DNA of 64,000 nt from assembly GCA_009469675.1 (NCBI GenBank), contig SSSZ01000072.1, positions 1-64,000 on the forward strand, in the 5' to 3' direction. A program made the position numbers and the translations under genes. This DNA is from Azonexaceae bacterium (GTDB lineage: Bacteria > Pseudomonadota > Gammaproteobacteria > Burkholderiales > Rhodocyclaceae). Positions 1 through 7,736 of the stretch are shown here, piece by piece. Positions within the stretch are counted from its first letter, which is position 1. Each line of letters starts with the position of its first letter. A model generated the notes under the pieces. The model saw only the letters and a program-made list of their open reading frames with translations, was not told where the DNA came from and made no database searches.

Positions 1-126
<126 letters not shown>

Positions 127-555
127 TCAGCCCTGGACGTTAGGCGGCCAGTTGGCATCGTTGATCGAATTGACGTGCCGCAGGAAAGCCACGATGGCGT
201 CCAGTTGCTCGTCGGTGAAGTTGAACTGGGGCATGCTGCGGCGGCCCGGGATGCCTTCCTTCGGACGACTCTTGATGAAGGCCTTGACGCCTTCGTCCCC
301 GTAGCGGGCGACGACGTTGCCGAGTTCCGGCGCGAAGTAGGCGCCTTCGCCCATCAGGGTATGGCAGCCGATGCAGTCATTAACTTCCCAAAGCTTCTTG
401 CCTTCGGCGATCTGCGGCGTGATGTTGGCCCGCATGTCGCGCTTGGGCAGTTGCGAGTGAGTGTCGAAAGAGAGCGCAAGGAACAGGAGGAAGAAGAAAA
501 CCGTCCCCCCGTAGAAAATATTGCGCGCCATCGACTTGGTGAAAGCGCCACTCAT
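127..555 (-). CDS. norC: Nitric oxide reductase cytochrome c subunit NorC
   Basis: 142 residues, the usual NorC length. One N-terminal membrane anchor (about residues 13-30) is followed by a periplasmic c-type cytochrome domain with a single CIGCH heme-binding motif at residues 61-65. A likely axial methionine lies at M108 in RRSMPQF. NorC passes electrons from periplasmic donors to NorB during NO reduction to N2O in denitrification. The gene directly precedes norB. The start follows a purine-rich stretch (GGGGGATAC) on the minus strand. A TTGAT half-site about 65-80 bases upstream could be a Dnr/Nnr/FNR-type site, which would fit induction by NO or low oxygen. Confidence 0.93.
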   Translation of the reverse strand: MSGAFTKSMARNIFYGGTVFFFLLFLALSFDTHSQLPKRDMRANITPQIAEGKKLWEVNDCIGCHTLMGEGAYFAPELGNVVARYGDEGVKAFIKSRPKEGIPGRRSMPQFNFTDEQLDAIVAFLRHVNSINDANWPPNVQG

Positions 556-619
556 TATGTATCCCCCTTTCGGAAATTGTTTGGCGGGGCGATGGTAGGC
601 TCAAGGGGTTGCTAGGGCT

Positions 620-633
620 TTGATGTTTGCTAA
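620..633. promoter_or_regulatory. Possible FNR/Dnr-type half-palindrome upstream of norC
   Basis: The sequence TTGAT-GTTT-GCTAA matches one half of the FNR/Dnr box TTGAT-N4-ATCAA perfectly and the other half poorly. It lies 65-78 bases upstream of the norC start, a reasonable distance for a class II activator site. The match is only partial, so the assignment rests mostly on norCB being a usual target of such regulators. Confidence 0.35.
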
Positions 634-677
634 GAAATCGCCATTCGTCCGGTCCGCCGGAGGCCCTGGTGGCCCCG

Positions 678-683
678 TATAAT
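678..683 (+). promoter_or_regulatory. Perfect TATAAT -10 box of the ABC efflux operon
   Basis: A consensus TATAAT on the plus strand; no convincing -35 is seen 16-18 bases upstream. It would place the transcription start near base 690. That argues that the upstream in-frame GTG at 689 is not the start of the first gene and favours the ATG at 713. Confidence 0.5.
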
Positions 684-712
684 GCCCGGTGAATCCTTTA
701 TCGGGACCGCCT

Positions 713-1912
713 ATGACCGAGCATGACCTGTCGCGTTTGCGCCTCGACCACGCTGCTGTTGCCCCGCGGCCCCGGCGCCGCTGGTGGCCGCTTGCTCTGG
801 CCGGCGGGGTAGCCCTGGGGGGCCTTGCCTGGTTCGCCGGCCAGCGCGAAGTGCCGGTGGAAACCGTCAGCGTTTCAACGGCTTATCCCTACCAGGCCGC
901 GACCTTGCTCAACGCCGCCGGCTATGTCGTCGCCCAGCGCAAGGCCGCCGTGGCATCCAAGGCCACCGGCCGGCTGGAGTGGCTGGGGGTGATGGAAGGC
1001 AGCCGGGTCAAGGCGGGCGAGGTGATCGCCCGTCTCGAAAGCCGGGATATCGAGGCCCAGGTCGAGCAGGCCGCCGCCAACATCACCGCCATGCGCGGCC
1101 AGCGGGTCCAGGCCGAAGCCGAATTGACCGATGCCCGGGCGGGCTACGAGCGGGCCAAGAATCTGGCGGCCAAGCGCTTCATCGCCCAGGCGGCGCTGGA
1201 CAGCGCCCAGGCCCGCTTCCACAAGGCGCGGGCCGGCGTGGCGGCGGCCCAGGGGGCGGTGGCCCAGGCCGAAGCAGCCCGGCGGGTGGCCCAGGTGGCG
1301 CTGGATCAGACCGAGATCAAGGCGCCCTTCGACGGCGTCGTGTTGACCAAGACGGCCAATGTGGGCGACGTCATCACGCCTTTTTCCTCGGCCAGCGAAA
1401 GCAAGGGGGCGGTGGTGACGATGGCCGACATGGCCTCCCTCGAGGTGGAGGCCGACGTTGCCGAGGCCAACCTCGGCAAGATCCGGGTCGGCCAGCCGTG
1501 CGAAATCCAGCTCGACGCCTTTCCCGACGAGCGTTTCCCGGGCGCCGTGAGCCGCACGGTGCCGACCGTGGATCGGGCCAAGGCCACGGTGCTGGTCAAG
1601 GTCGGGTTCGCTGCCCGCGACCCGCGCATCCTGCCCGAAATGAGTGCCAAGGTCGCTTTCCTCACGCGGGAAATGGCCGCCGACCGGCGCCAGGCCTGGA
1701 TCGTCGTGCACAAGGACGCCATCGCTCAGCGCCACGGCCGGCCGGTGGTCTTCGTCGTCGCCGGGGGGCAAGTCGCCGAGCGGGACGTCGAGGCGGGGGA
1801 GGCGATCGGCGATCTGGTGGCGGTGGCCGGACTCAAAGTCGGCGACCGCCTCGTGGCGCGGGTGCCGGACGGGTTGAAGGACGGCGACAAGGTCCGGCCG
1901 GCGGCCAAGTGA
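713..1912 (+). CDS. Periplasmic adaptor (MacA/HlyD family) of an ABC efflux system
   Basis: 399 residues from the ATG at 713. A cytoplasmic, Arg-rich N-terminus is followed by one membrane anchor (about residues 26-43). Next comes a biotinyl-lipoyl half (VASKATGRLEWLGV), an alanine-rich alpha-hairpin of heptads (about 105-195), the second lipoyl half (KAPFDGVVL), and beta-barrel and membrane-proximal domains. This is the membrane-fusion architecture that links an inner-membrane transporter to an outer-membrane channel. It sits 7 bases ahead of a LolD/MacB-like ATPase and two FtsX-type permeases, so it belongs to a MacAB-like exporter rather than an RND pump. The substrate cannot be deduced. 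A GTG at 689 is in frame but lies at the predicted transcription start. Confidence 0.88.
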   Translation: MTEHDLSRLRLDHAAVAPRPRRRWWPLALAGGVALGGLAWFAGQREVPVETVSVSTAYPYQAATLLNAAGYVVAQRKAAVASKATGRLEWLGVMEGSRVKAGEVIARLESRDIEAQVEQAAANITAMRGQRVQAEAELTDARAGYERAKNLAAKRFIAQAALDSAQARFHKARAGVAAAQGAVAQAEAARRVAQVALDQTEIKAPFDGVVLTKTANVGDVITPFSSASESKGAVVTMADMASLEVEADVAEANLGKIRVGQPCEIQLDAFPDERFPGAVSRTVPTVDRAKATVLVKVGFAARDPRILPEMSAKVAFLTREMAADRRQAWIVVHKDAIAQRHGRPVVFVVAGGQVAERDVEAGEAIGDLVAVAGLKVGDRLVARVPDGLKDGDKVRPAAK

Positions 1913-1919
1913 GGCGGCG

Positions 1920-2630
1920 ATGAACGACCCCGTCGTCGCCCTCGCCGACATCGCCAAGTCCTACCGCCGGGGCGGGCAGGCCGTGCCCGTCCTGACCTGC
2001 CTCAGCTTCACCATCGCCGCCGGCGAATTTCTCGCCCTGATGGGGCCTTCGGGTTCGGGAAAAAGCACGCTCCTCAACCTCATCGCCGGCATCGACCGGC
2101 CCGATTCCGGGCGCCTGGTGGTGGCCGGCCAGGACATCGGCCGCCTTGCCGAAGCCGAACTCGCCGACTGGCGCGCCCGCCACGTCGGCTTCATCTTTCA
2201 GTTCTACAACCTGATGCCGGTGCTCAGCGCCCGGGAAAACGTCGAGCTGCCGCTGCTTCTCAAGAACCTTCCGGTGGCGGAGCGCCGACGGCGGGCTGGC
2301 GATGCGCTCGCCATGGTCGGTCTGGCCGACCGCCTGGAGCACCGTCCGGCGGAGCTTTCCGGCGGGCAGCAGCAGCGGGTCGCCATCGCCCGGGCGCTGA
2401 TCGCCGATCCCACCCTGATCGTCGCCGACGAACCCACCGGCGACCTCGACCGGGAATCCGCCGACGACATCCTCAAACTCCTGCAGCGCCTCAACGCCGA
2501 ACTCGGCAAGACTGTCATCATGGTCACCCACGACCCCCATGCCGCCGGCCACGCCCACGCCATCATGCACCTGGAGAAGGGCGAACTGTCGGGGCGCGAG
2601 GCGGTGGGCAGCGGAGCCGGCGGGGGCTGA
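1920..2630 (+). CDS. ABC transporter ATP-binding protein, LolD/MacB type
   Basis: 236 residues, a single nucleotide-binding domain. Walker A GPSGSGKST is at residues 42-50, the Q-loop glutamine at about 94 (FQFYN), the signature LSGGQQQR at 146-153 and Walker B LIVADE at 166-171. An H-loop (VTHD) lies near residue 202. The FQFYNLMPVLSARENVELP stretch is typical of the MacB/LolD/FtsE branch, whose ATPases pair with FtsX-fold permeases and perform mechanotransmission rather than substrate passage. It lies between the adaptor gene and the two permease genes. The next gene starts 2 bases after its stop, which indicates translational coupling. Confidence 0.93.
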   Translation: MNDPVVALADIAKSYRRGGQAVPVLTCLSFTIAAGEFLALMGPSGSGKSTLLNLIAGIDRPDSGRLVVAGQDIGRLAEAELADWRARHVGFIFQFYNLMPVLSARENVELPLLLKNLPVAERRRRAGDALAMVGLADRLEHRPAELSGGQQQRVAIARALIADPTLIVADEPTGDLDRESADDILKLLQRLNAELGKTVIMVTHDPHAAGHAHAIMHLEKGELSGREAVGSGAGGG

Positions 2631-2631
2631 G

Positions 2632-3783
2632 GTGATTGCCGCCCTGGTCTGGCGCAACGCCTTCCGCCACAAGCTGCGCACCCTGCTCACGGTAACCGGC
2701 CTGACCGTGGCGGTGCTGGCCTTCGGCCTGTTGTCGACGGTGGTCGATGCCTGGTACGCCGGCGCCGAATCGGCTTCGGCGGCGCGCCTGGTGACGCGCA
2801 ATGCGATTTCCCTGGTGTTTCCCCTGCCGCTTGCTTACAAGAACAAGATTCGCGCCGTGGACGGCGTGCGCGATATCACCACCTCCAACTGGTTTGGCGG
2901 GGTGTACAAGGAACCCAAGAATTTTTTTCCCCAGTTCGCCGTCGAGGCCGAATCCTACCTCCGGCTCTACCCGGAATACGTCCTCGACGACGACGAGCGG
3001 CGCGCCTTCCTGCGCGACCGCCGGGGGGCCATCGTCGGCTCCCGGCTGGCGGCGACCTACGGCTTCAAGGTGGGCGACATCGTCGCCCTCAAGGGCACCA
3101 TCTTTCCCGGCCCGTGGGAATTCGTGGTGCGCGGCATCTACCGCGGGGGCAAGCCCAATACCGATGTCTCGCAGATGGTTTTTCACTGGGACTACGTCAA
3201 TGAAACCATCACCAAGCGCATTCCCCGGCGGGCCAACCAGGTCGGCGTCTTCGTCGTGGCCATCGACCCCGAGCGGGCGGCCGAGGTGAGCCTGGCCATC
3301 GACAAGGAATTCAAGAATTCCGCCTACGAAACCCTGACCGAGACGGAAAAGGCCTTTCAACTCGGCTTCGTGTCGATGACCGAGGCCATCGTCGTGGCCA
3401 TCCGCATCGTGTCCTATCTGGTGATCGCCATCATCCTGGCGGTCATGGCCAACACCATGGCGATGACGGTGCGGGAACGCACCGCCGAATACGCCACCCT
3501 CAAGGCCCTGGGTTTCGGCCCGGGGTTCGTCGCGGCGCTGATTTTCGGCGAATCCCTGGCCATCGCCGCGGTCGGCGGGGTTCTGGGGATCGCCGCCACC
3601 TTCCCAGTGGCCCAGATCTTCGGTGCCGCCATGGGCAGTCTCTTCCCGGTTTTTCTCGTCTCCCCCGAGACCGTGGGCCTGCAGCTCCTTTGCAGTCTGG
3701 CGGTGGGATTCCTGGCGGCCCTGCTGCCCGCCCGTCGGGCGGCGCGGGTCAACATCGTCGAAGGCCTGCGGTCGGTCGGATGA
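2632..3783 (+). CDS. FtsX-family ABC permease (first of two)
   Basis: 383 residues from a GTG at 2632, one base after the ATPase stop codon. An upstream open stretch to 2539 overlaps the ATPase and is not used. One membrane helix lies near residues 14-35, then an extracytoplasmic MacB-PCD-like domain of about 220 residues. Three C-terminal helices follow (from YLVIAIILAVMANTMAMTVRERTAEYATLKALGF onward in the family pattern). The conserved ERTxEYATLKALGF loop is the ATPase-contacting segment of FtsX-fold permeases. With the following gene it probably makes a heterodimeric permease. Confidence 0.9.
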   Translation: MIAALVWRNAFRHKLRTLLTVTGLTVAVLAFGLLSTVVDAWYAGAESASAARLVTRNAISLVFPLPLAYKNKIRAVDGVRDITTSNWFGGVYKEPKNFFPQFAVEAESYLRLYPEYVLDDDERRAFLRDRRGAIVGSRLAATYGFKVGDIVALKGTIFPGPWEFVVRGIYRGGKPNTDVSQMVFHWDYVNETITKRIPRRANQVGVFVVAIDPERAAEVSLAIDKEFKNSAYETLTETEKAFQLGFVSMTEAIVVAIRIVSYLVIAIILAVMANTMAMTVRERTAEYATLKALGFGPGFVAALIFGESLAIAAVGGVLGIAATFPVAQIFGAAMGSLFPVFLVSPETVGLQLLCSLAVGFLAALLPARRAARVNIVEGLRSVG

Positions 3784-4955
3784 TGCACCTGCCCCTCGCC
3801 TACTCGCTGCGCAACCTGTGGACCCGGCGCCTGACCACGGCCCTCACCGCCGGTGGCATGGCGCTCGTGGTCTTCGTCTTCGCCGCCGTGCTGATGCTGG
3901 TCGAGGGCCTCAACCAGACCCTCGTCGCCACCGGCAGCGCCGACAACGTCGTGGTCATCCGCAAGGCGGCGGGAACCGAAGTCCAGAGCGGCATCGAGCG
4001 CAACCAGGCGGCGATCGTCGAAAGCCTGCCGGAAGTCGCCCTGGGGGAAGGCGGCATCCGGCTGGCGTCGAAGGAGTCGGTGGTGCTGATCTCCCTCGGC
4101 AAGCGCGGCAGCGGCGGTGCCAAACCGGCCAACGTGGTCCTCCGGGGCCTGTCGCCGGTGGGCCTGGCCGTGCGGCCGCAGGTGCGGATTGTCGCCGGCC
4201 GTCCCTTCGCCCCGGGGAGCAACGAGGTGGTGGCCGGCCGGGCCATCGCCGAACGCTTCGTCGGCGCCGGCCTGGGCGAATCCCTGCGCTTCGGCGGCCG
4301 CGACTGGGTGGTGGTGGGGCTTTTCGACGCCGGCCGGAGCGCCTTCGATTCCGAAATCTGGGGTGACGCCGACCAGTTCATGCAAAGCTTTCGCCGGCCT
4401 GTCTATTCCTCGCTCATCTTCCGCCTCACCGACGGCGCCGCCTTCGACCGGGTGAGCGCCGCCCTCGCCGGCGACCCGCGGCTCACCGTCGAGGCCAAGC
4501 GGGAGGTGGATTTCTACGCCGAGCAGTCGGAGCAGCTCGCCAATTTCATCCGCATCCTGGGGCTGTCGCTGTCGGTGATTTTTTCCATCGGCGCCGTCAT
4601 CGGCGCCATGATTACCATGTACGCCGCCGTCGCCAACCGGGTGGGGGAGATCGGCACCCTGCGCGCCCTGGGCTTTCGCCGGCGGGCCGTCCTCGTCGCC
4701 TTCCTCGCCGAGGCCGTGGTTCTCGCCTTGCTGGGCGGGGTGGCTGGCCTGGCCTTGGCTTCGCTGATGCAGTTTTTTTCCATCTCGACCATGAACTGGC
4801 AGTCCTTCGCCGAACTCGCCTTCAGTTTTACCCTGACCCCGGCCATCGCCGCGAAAAGCCTGGTCTTTGCCCTGGTCATGGGGGTGGTGGGGGGTGTCCT
4901 GCCGGCGGCGCGGGCGGCCCGGCTCAACATCGTCGAAGCCCTGCGGGCGGCCTGA
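3780..4955 (+). CDS. FtsX-family ABC permease (second of two)
   Basis: 391 residues. The ATG at 3780 overlaps the stop of the previous permease (ATGA), so the two are translationally coupled and probably made in equal amounts. It has the same layout: one N-terminal helix (about residues 17-38), a periplasmic domain, and three C-terminal helices with the coupling segment NRVGEIGTLRALGFRRRAV. Its periplasmic domain differs from that of its partner, consistent with a heterodimer. It is the last gene of the four-gene operon that starts at 713. Confidence 0.9.
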   Translation: MMHLPLAYSLRNLWTRRLTTALTAGGMALVVFVFAAVLMLVEGLNQTLVATGSADNVVVIRKAAGTEVQSGIERNQAAIVESLPEVALGEGGIRLASKESVVLISLGKRGSGGAKPANVVLRGLSPVGLAVRPQVRIVAGRPFAPGSNEVVAGRAIAERFVGAGLGESLRFGGRDWVVVGLFDAGRSAFDSEIWGDADQFMQSFRRPVYSSLIFRLTDGAAFDRVSAALAGDPRLTVEAKREVDFYAEQSEQLANFIRILGLSLSVIFSIGAVIGAMITMYAAVANRVGEIGTLRALGFRRRAVLVAFLAEAVVLALLGGVAGLALASLMQFFSISTMNWQSFAELAFSFTLTPAIAAKSLVFALVMGVVGGVLPAARAARLNIVEALRAA

Positions 4956-5317
4956 CGGCCGGGGGCGGGAGGAAAAGCCCAGGCAAAAAAAACCCCGCCG
5001 GGGGCGGGGAGGGAATTCTCGAAAGGGGGGTTTCGAGAGGAGGGGGTCGGTTGCAATGGAGCCAGTGTAGTGGGAGGCCGACCGGCGGTCTGTGGCGACT
5101 TCGTCCCCATTGCGTAACAGAATGTTGCCGGTTTGGCGTGGCGCCCGGCGGGCACCGGCGAGAGCCTTGAGACCGCGGCGCCGAGATCGGGGCGACGGGG
5201 GCCGCTCCCGGGTCGGAACGGGAGGAAGGAGCACCCGCCCGGCGGGAGGGTCTTCCTCGGCGTTCCCGGCGGATCCGGGTTTCCGGTTTCTCGTGCCGTT
5301 GCCCTGGGGGGACGCGT
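4956..5317. other. Intergenic region between convergent genes
   Basis: No gene supported in these 362 bases. It holds the hairpin with an A/T tract at 4985-5008 and a second perfect inverted repeat, TCTCGAAA (5017-5024) with TTTCGAGA (5031-5038), separated by six G residues. The remainder is high-GC sequence in which I recognise nothing; weak open frames here lack start signals or recognisable content. Confidence 0.6.
4985..5008 (-). terminator. Rho-independent terminator on the minus strand
   Basis: Stem CCCCGCC (4993-4999) pairs with GGCGGGG (5002-5008). Eight A residues at 4985-4992 become the U tract of a minus-strand transcript. It would end transcription coming from the flavoprotein gene at 5318-5932 and block read-through into the convergent ABC operon. 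Confidence 0.65.
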
Positions 5318-5932
5318 TCAACCCGGCGCCGCCAGGTCCGCGAGGCGGGCTTTGAGGCGCCGGTTCTCCTCAACCAGGGGGGAGGCCAGGGCTTCGACCT
5401 CGGCTAGGGTGTAGCGCGGCGTGATGTGCTGGGGGCAGTTCCAGTCGAAGGCGGCGACCGCGATGACGACCCCCCGTTCGACCCGGGCGCTGTAGCCAGG
5501 CAGGGCGAGCCGGGCCAGCAGGGCGGCGTCCTGGTCGGCATGGACGAGGCGCGCTCGGCCCCAGATCTTGAGCCGGCGCTGGTTGGCGTAATCGACGAGG
5601 ATGAGGGTCAGGCGGTCGTCGGCGTTGAGGTTGCCGACGCTCAGGTACTGCCGGTTGCCGCGGAAATCGGCGTAGGCCAGGGTGCCCGGGTCGAGAACCC
5701 TAAGGAAACCCGGCGGCCCGCCCCGGTGCTGGACGTAGGGCCAGCCGTCCTGGCTTACCGTGGCCTGGTAGAAGCTGTCCCGTTCGGCGATGAAGGCGCT
5801 TTCGGCGGCGCCCAGGCGGTTGCCGGCTTCGGCGGCCAGGGTGAAACCGTGGTTGGCCCGGCGGCTGCCGTAGCGTTCTTGGGCGGCGACGACGGAGGGG
5901 GTGAAGGCGATTTCGGCAAAGGCTCGGGGCAT
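5318..5932 (-). CDS. FMN-binding pyridoxamine 5'-phosphate oxidase family protein
   Basis: 204 residues. The core is a split-barrel flavin reductase/PNPOx fold: SFYQATVSQDGWPYVQHRGGPPGF, then YADFRGNRQYLSVGNL and LILVDYANQRRLKIWGRARL, patterns shared by general-stress-type PNPOx-like proteins. It ends with a short helical tail containing the CPQHITPRY motif common in this subfamily. Such proteins bind FMN or F420-like flavins and are mostly of unknown substrate. It probably shares a transcript with the upstream AhpD-like gene (56-base gap) under the LysR regulator that diverges from them. It has no signal peptide and should be cytoplasmic. Confidence 0.85.
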   Translation of the reverse strand: MPRAFAEIAFTPSVVAAQERYGSRRANHGFTLAAEAGNRLGAAESAFIAERDSFYQATVSQDGWPYVQHRGGPPGFLRVLDPGTLAYADFRGNRQYLSVGNLNADDRLTLILVDYANQRRLKIWGRARLVHADQDAALLARLALPGYSARVERGVVIAVAAFDWNCPQHITPRYTLAEVEALASPLVEENRRLKARLADLAAPG

Positions 5933-5988
5933 GGTGTTCTCCTCGGCGCTGCCGCCCGCCCGCGAGGCGGCCGGCAGCGGATGGGGCG

Positions 5989-6537
5989 TCAGGCGGCGCG
6001 CTTCAGTTCGACCCGGGGGAAATCCACCGGCGTTTGCGCCACGTTGTTGACGTAGTTGGTCAGGACGTTGAGGGCGACGTTGGCGACGATTTCGACCACC
6101 TCGGCGTCGGCGAAGCCGGCGGCGCGCAGTGCCGCGAGGTCGGCATCACCGACCCGGCCCCGTTCGGCGGCGACGCGGCCGGCAAAACGCAGGGCGGCTT
6201 CGATGCGGGGGTCGGCGGAGCGGCCGTCGCGGGCAGCGGCGATTTCCCCCTCGTCCAGTTTGGCCAGGTTGCGGCCGAGGTAGCTGTGGGCGGCCAGGCA
6301 ATAGTCGCAGGCGTTGAATTCGGCCACCGTCAGGGCGATCCGCTCGCGCAGGCCGAGGTCGAGGCGGCCCTTGGCAAGGGCGCCGCTGAGGGCGAGGAAG
6401 CCTTCCAGGGCGGCCGGGCTGTGGCCCACCAGCTTCATCAGGTTGGGAACGACGCCAAGCTGCTTGTGGACGGCGTCGAGCAGGGGCTTGGCGGCGGCGT
6501 GGGCGTGGTCGATGGCGGGGACGGGGAGGCGGGACAT
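5989..6537 (-). CDS. Carboxymuconolactone decarboxylase / AhpD-like family protein
   Basis: 182 residues from the ATG at 6537, preceded by a good ribosome site (AGGAGAACC). The EFNACDYCLAAHSYLG segment contains the CxxC-x3-H redox/proton-relay motif of AhpD-type peroxidase proteins. The all-helical pattern continues to the C-terminus (ANVALNVLTNYVNNVAQTPVDFP), which is typical of the YciW/Atu0492-like subgroup. These proteins are linked to peroxide or thiol stress. The neighbourhood (a PNPOx-like flavoprotein downstream, a LysR regulator divergent) suggests an inducible oxidative or xenobiotic response unit. An upstream ATG at 6609 gives a basic, unconserved-looking extension and was not chosen. 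Confidence 0.87.
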   Translation of the reverse strand: MSRLPVPAIDHAHAAAKPLLDAVHKQLGVVPNLMKLVGHSPAALEGFLALSGALAKGRLDLGLRERIALTVAEFNACDYCLAAHSYLGRNLAKLDEGEIAAARDGRSADPRIEAALRFAGRVAAERGRVGDADLAALRAAGFADAEVVEIVANVALNVLTNYVNNVAQTPVDFPRVELKRAA

Positions 6538-6645
6538 GGTGGTTCTCCTGGTAAGGGTGGCTGGGCTTGCTCGCCGCAAGGTGCCTGGCGAACGGTTCCC
6601 ATGGTGCACGATTCCGTATGGAAGAAGAATGGATGTAGAATGTAA

Positions 6646-6674
6646 TTAATTATTCCAAATATAGGAATAATTAA
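6646..6674. promoter_or_regulatory. Perfect 11-bp inverted repeat, probable LysR operator
   Basis: TTAATTATTCC (6646-6656) and its exact complement GGAATAATTAA (6664-6674) flank a 7-base A/T spacer. It sits between the divergent AhpD-like and LysR genes, 46 bases before the LysR start. It is A/T-rich in a very GC-rich neighbourhood. A dyad like this is what a LysR-type regulator binds to control itself and the divergent genes. Confidence 0.7.
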
Positions 6675-6720
6675 CCCCGCCCCGGGTGCCGGGGCCGGCC
6701 TTTCGTCGGGAGGGAGGACT

Positions 6721-7620
6721 ATGGATCGCCTGCAGGCCATGACCATTTTTGTCGCGGTGGCGGAGGAAGCCAGCTTCGCCGGCGGGGCGCGGCGGCTGCG
6801 CCTTTCGCCGCCGGCGGTGACGCGGGCGGTGGCGGCCCTGGAGGACAAGCTCGGCGTACGCCTGTTGATCCGGACGACCCGCAGCGTGCGGGTCAGCGAG
6901 GCGGGCGCCCGCTATCTCGAAGACGCCCGCCGCATCGTCGCTGAAATCGACGAGGCCGACGAAGCGGCGGCCGGAATCAATGCCGCCCCCCGGGGCCATC
7001 TGGCGGTGACCGCGCCGGCCCTGTTCGGGTGTCTCTACGTCATGCCGGTGATCGCCGAATACCTGGAGCGCCACCCCGAGGTGACGGCGTCGGCACTCTT
7101 GGTCGACCGGGTGGTGAACCTGGTGGACGAGGGCCTGGACGTCGGCGTGCGCCTTGGCGATCTGCCCGATTCGTCGCTGCAGGCGATCCGGGTCGGCGAG
7201 GTGCGGCGAGTGGTCTGCGGTGCGCCTTCCTATCTTGCTGCCCACGGGGCGCCGGAGACGCCGGAGGATTTGCGCCGGCACTGCCTGGTGGCGTCGACGG
7301 CGGTTTCGCCCAATCTGGAATGGCAGTTCGCCGGACCCCAGGGCAACCGAACCGTCAAGGTGGCGCCCCGGCTGCAGGTCAATAGCAACGACGGCGCCAT
7401 CGCCGCCGCCCTGGGCGGTCTCGGCCTGGTGCGCCAGATGTCCTACCAGGTCGCCGGCGAACTGGCGGCGGGGCGGCTTACCCGACTCCTGGCGGATTAC
7501 GAGCCGCCGCCCCTGCCCGTCCATGTGGTGCATCGGGAAGGCCGGCGGGGGTCGGCCAAGGTGCGGGCCTTCGTGGACCTCGTCGTCGACCGGCTGCGCC
7601 GCGACCCGGCGCTGGCTTGA
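6721..7620 (+). CDS. LysR-family transcriptional regulator
   Basis: 299 residues, the standard length. The winged helix-turn-helix occupies about residues 1-60 (FVAVAEEASFAGGARRLRLSPPAVTRAVAALE), followed by a linker helix and a periplasmic-binding-protein-like effector domain to the C-terminus. The DRLQAMxIFVxVAExxSF start is typical of the DmlR/CrgA-like branch. It is divergent from the AhpD-like/PNPOx pair across a 183-base region that contains a perfect A/T-rich dyad. It therefore probably regulates itself and those genes. The inducer cannot be read from the sequence. Confidence 0.92.
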   Translation: MDRLQAMTIFVAVAEEASFAGGARRLRLSPPAVTRAVAALEDKLGVRLLIRTTRSVRVSEAGARYLEDARRIVAEIDEADEAAAGINAAPRGHLAVTAPALFGCLYVMPVIAEYLERHPEVTASALLVDRVVNLVDEGLDVGVRLGDLPDSSLQAIRVGEVRRVVCGAPSYLAAHGAPETPEDLRRHCLVASTAVSPNLEWQFAGPQGNRTVKVAPRLQVNSNDGAIAAALGGLGLVRQMSYQVAGELAAGRLTRLLADYEPPPLPVHVVHREGRRGSAKVRAFVDLVVDRLRRDPALA

Positions 7621-7736
7621 GAGTTCGCCGGCAAACCGATCGGTTGTCGACTTCGCCTTGCCGTGCCACGGCACCGTTTTCGGCTTGCCTTCGCATCTCG
7701 ATTTGAAGGCGAATGGGTATCGAGCTGGCGGGCGGG

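Noticed and set aside
2539..2631. N-terminal extension of the first FtsX-type permease
   Set aside because: It overlaps the ATPase gene and encodes a Pro/Arg-rich stretch; the GTG at 2632 directly precedes the typical permease start.
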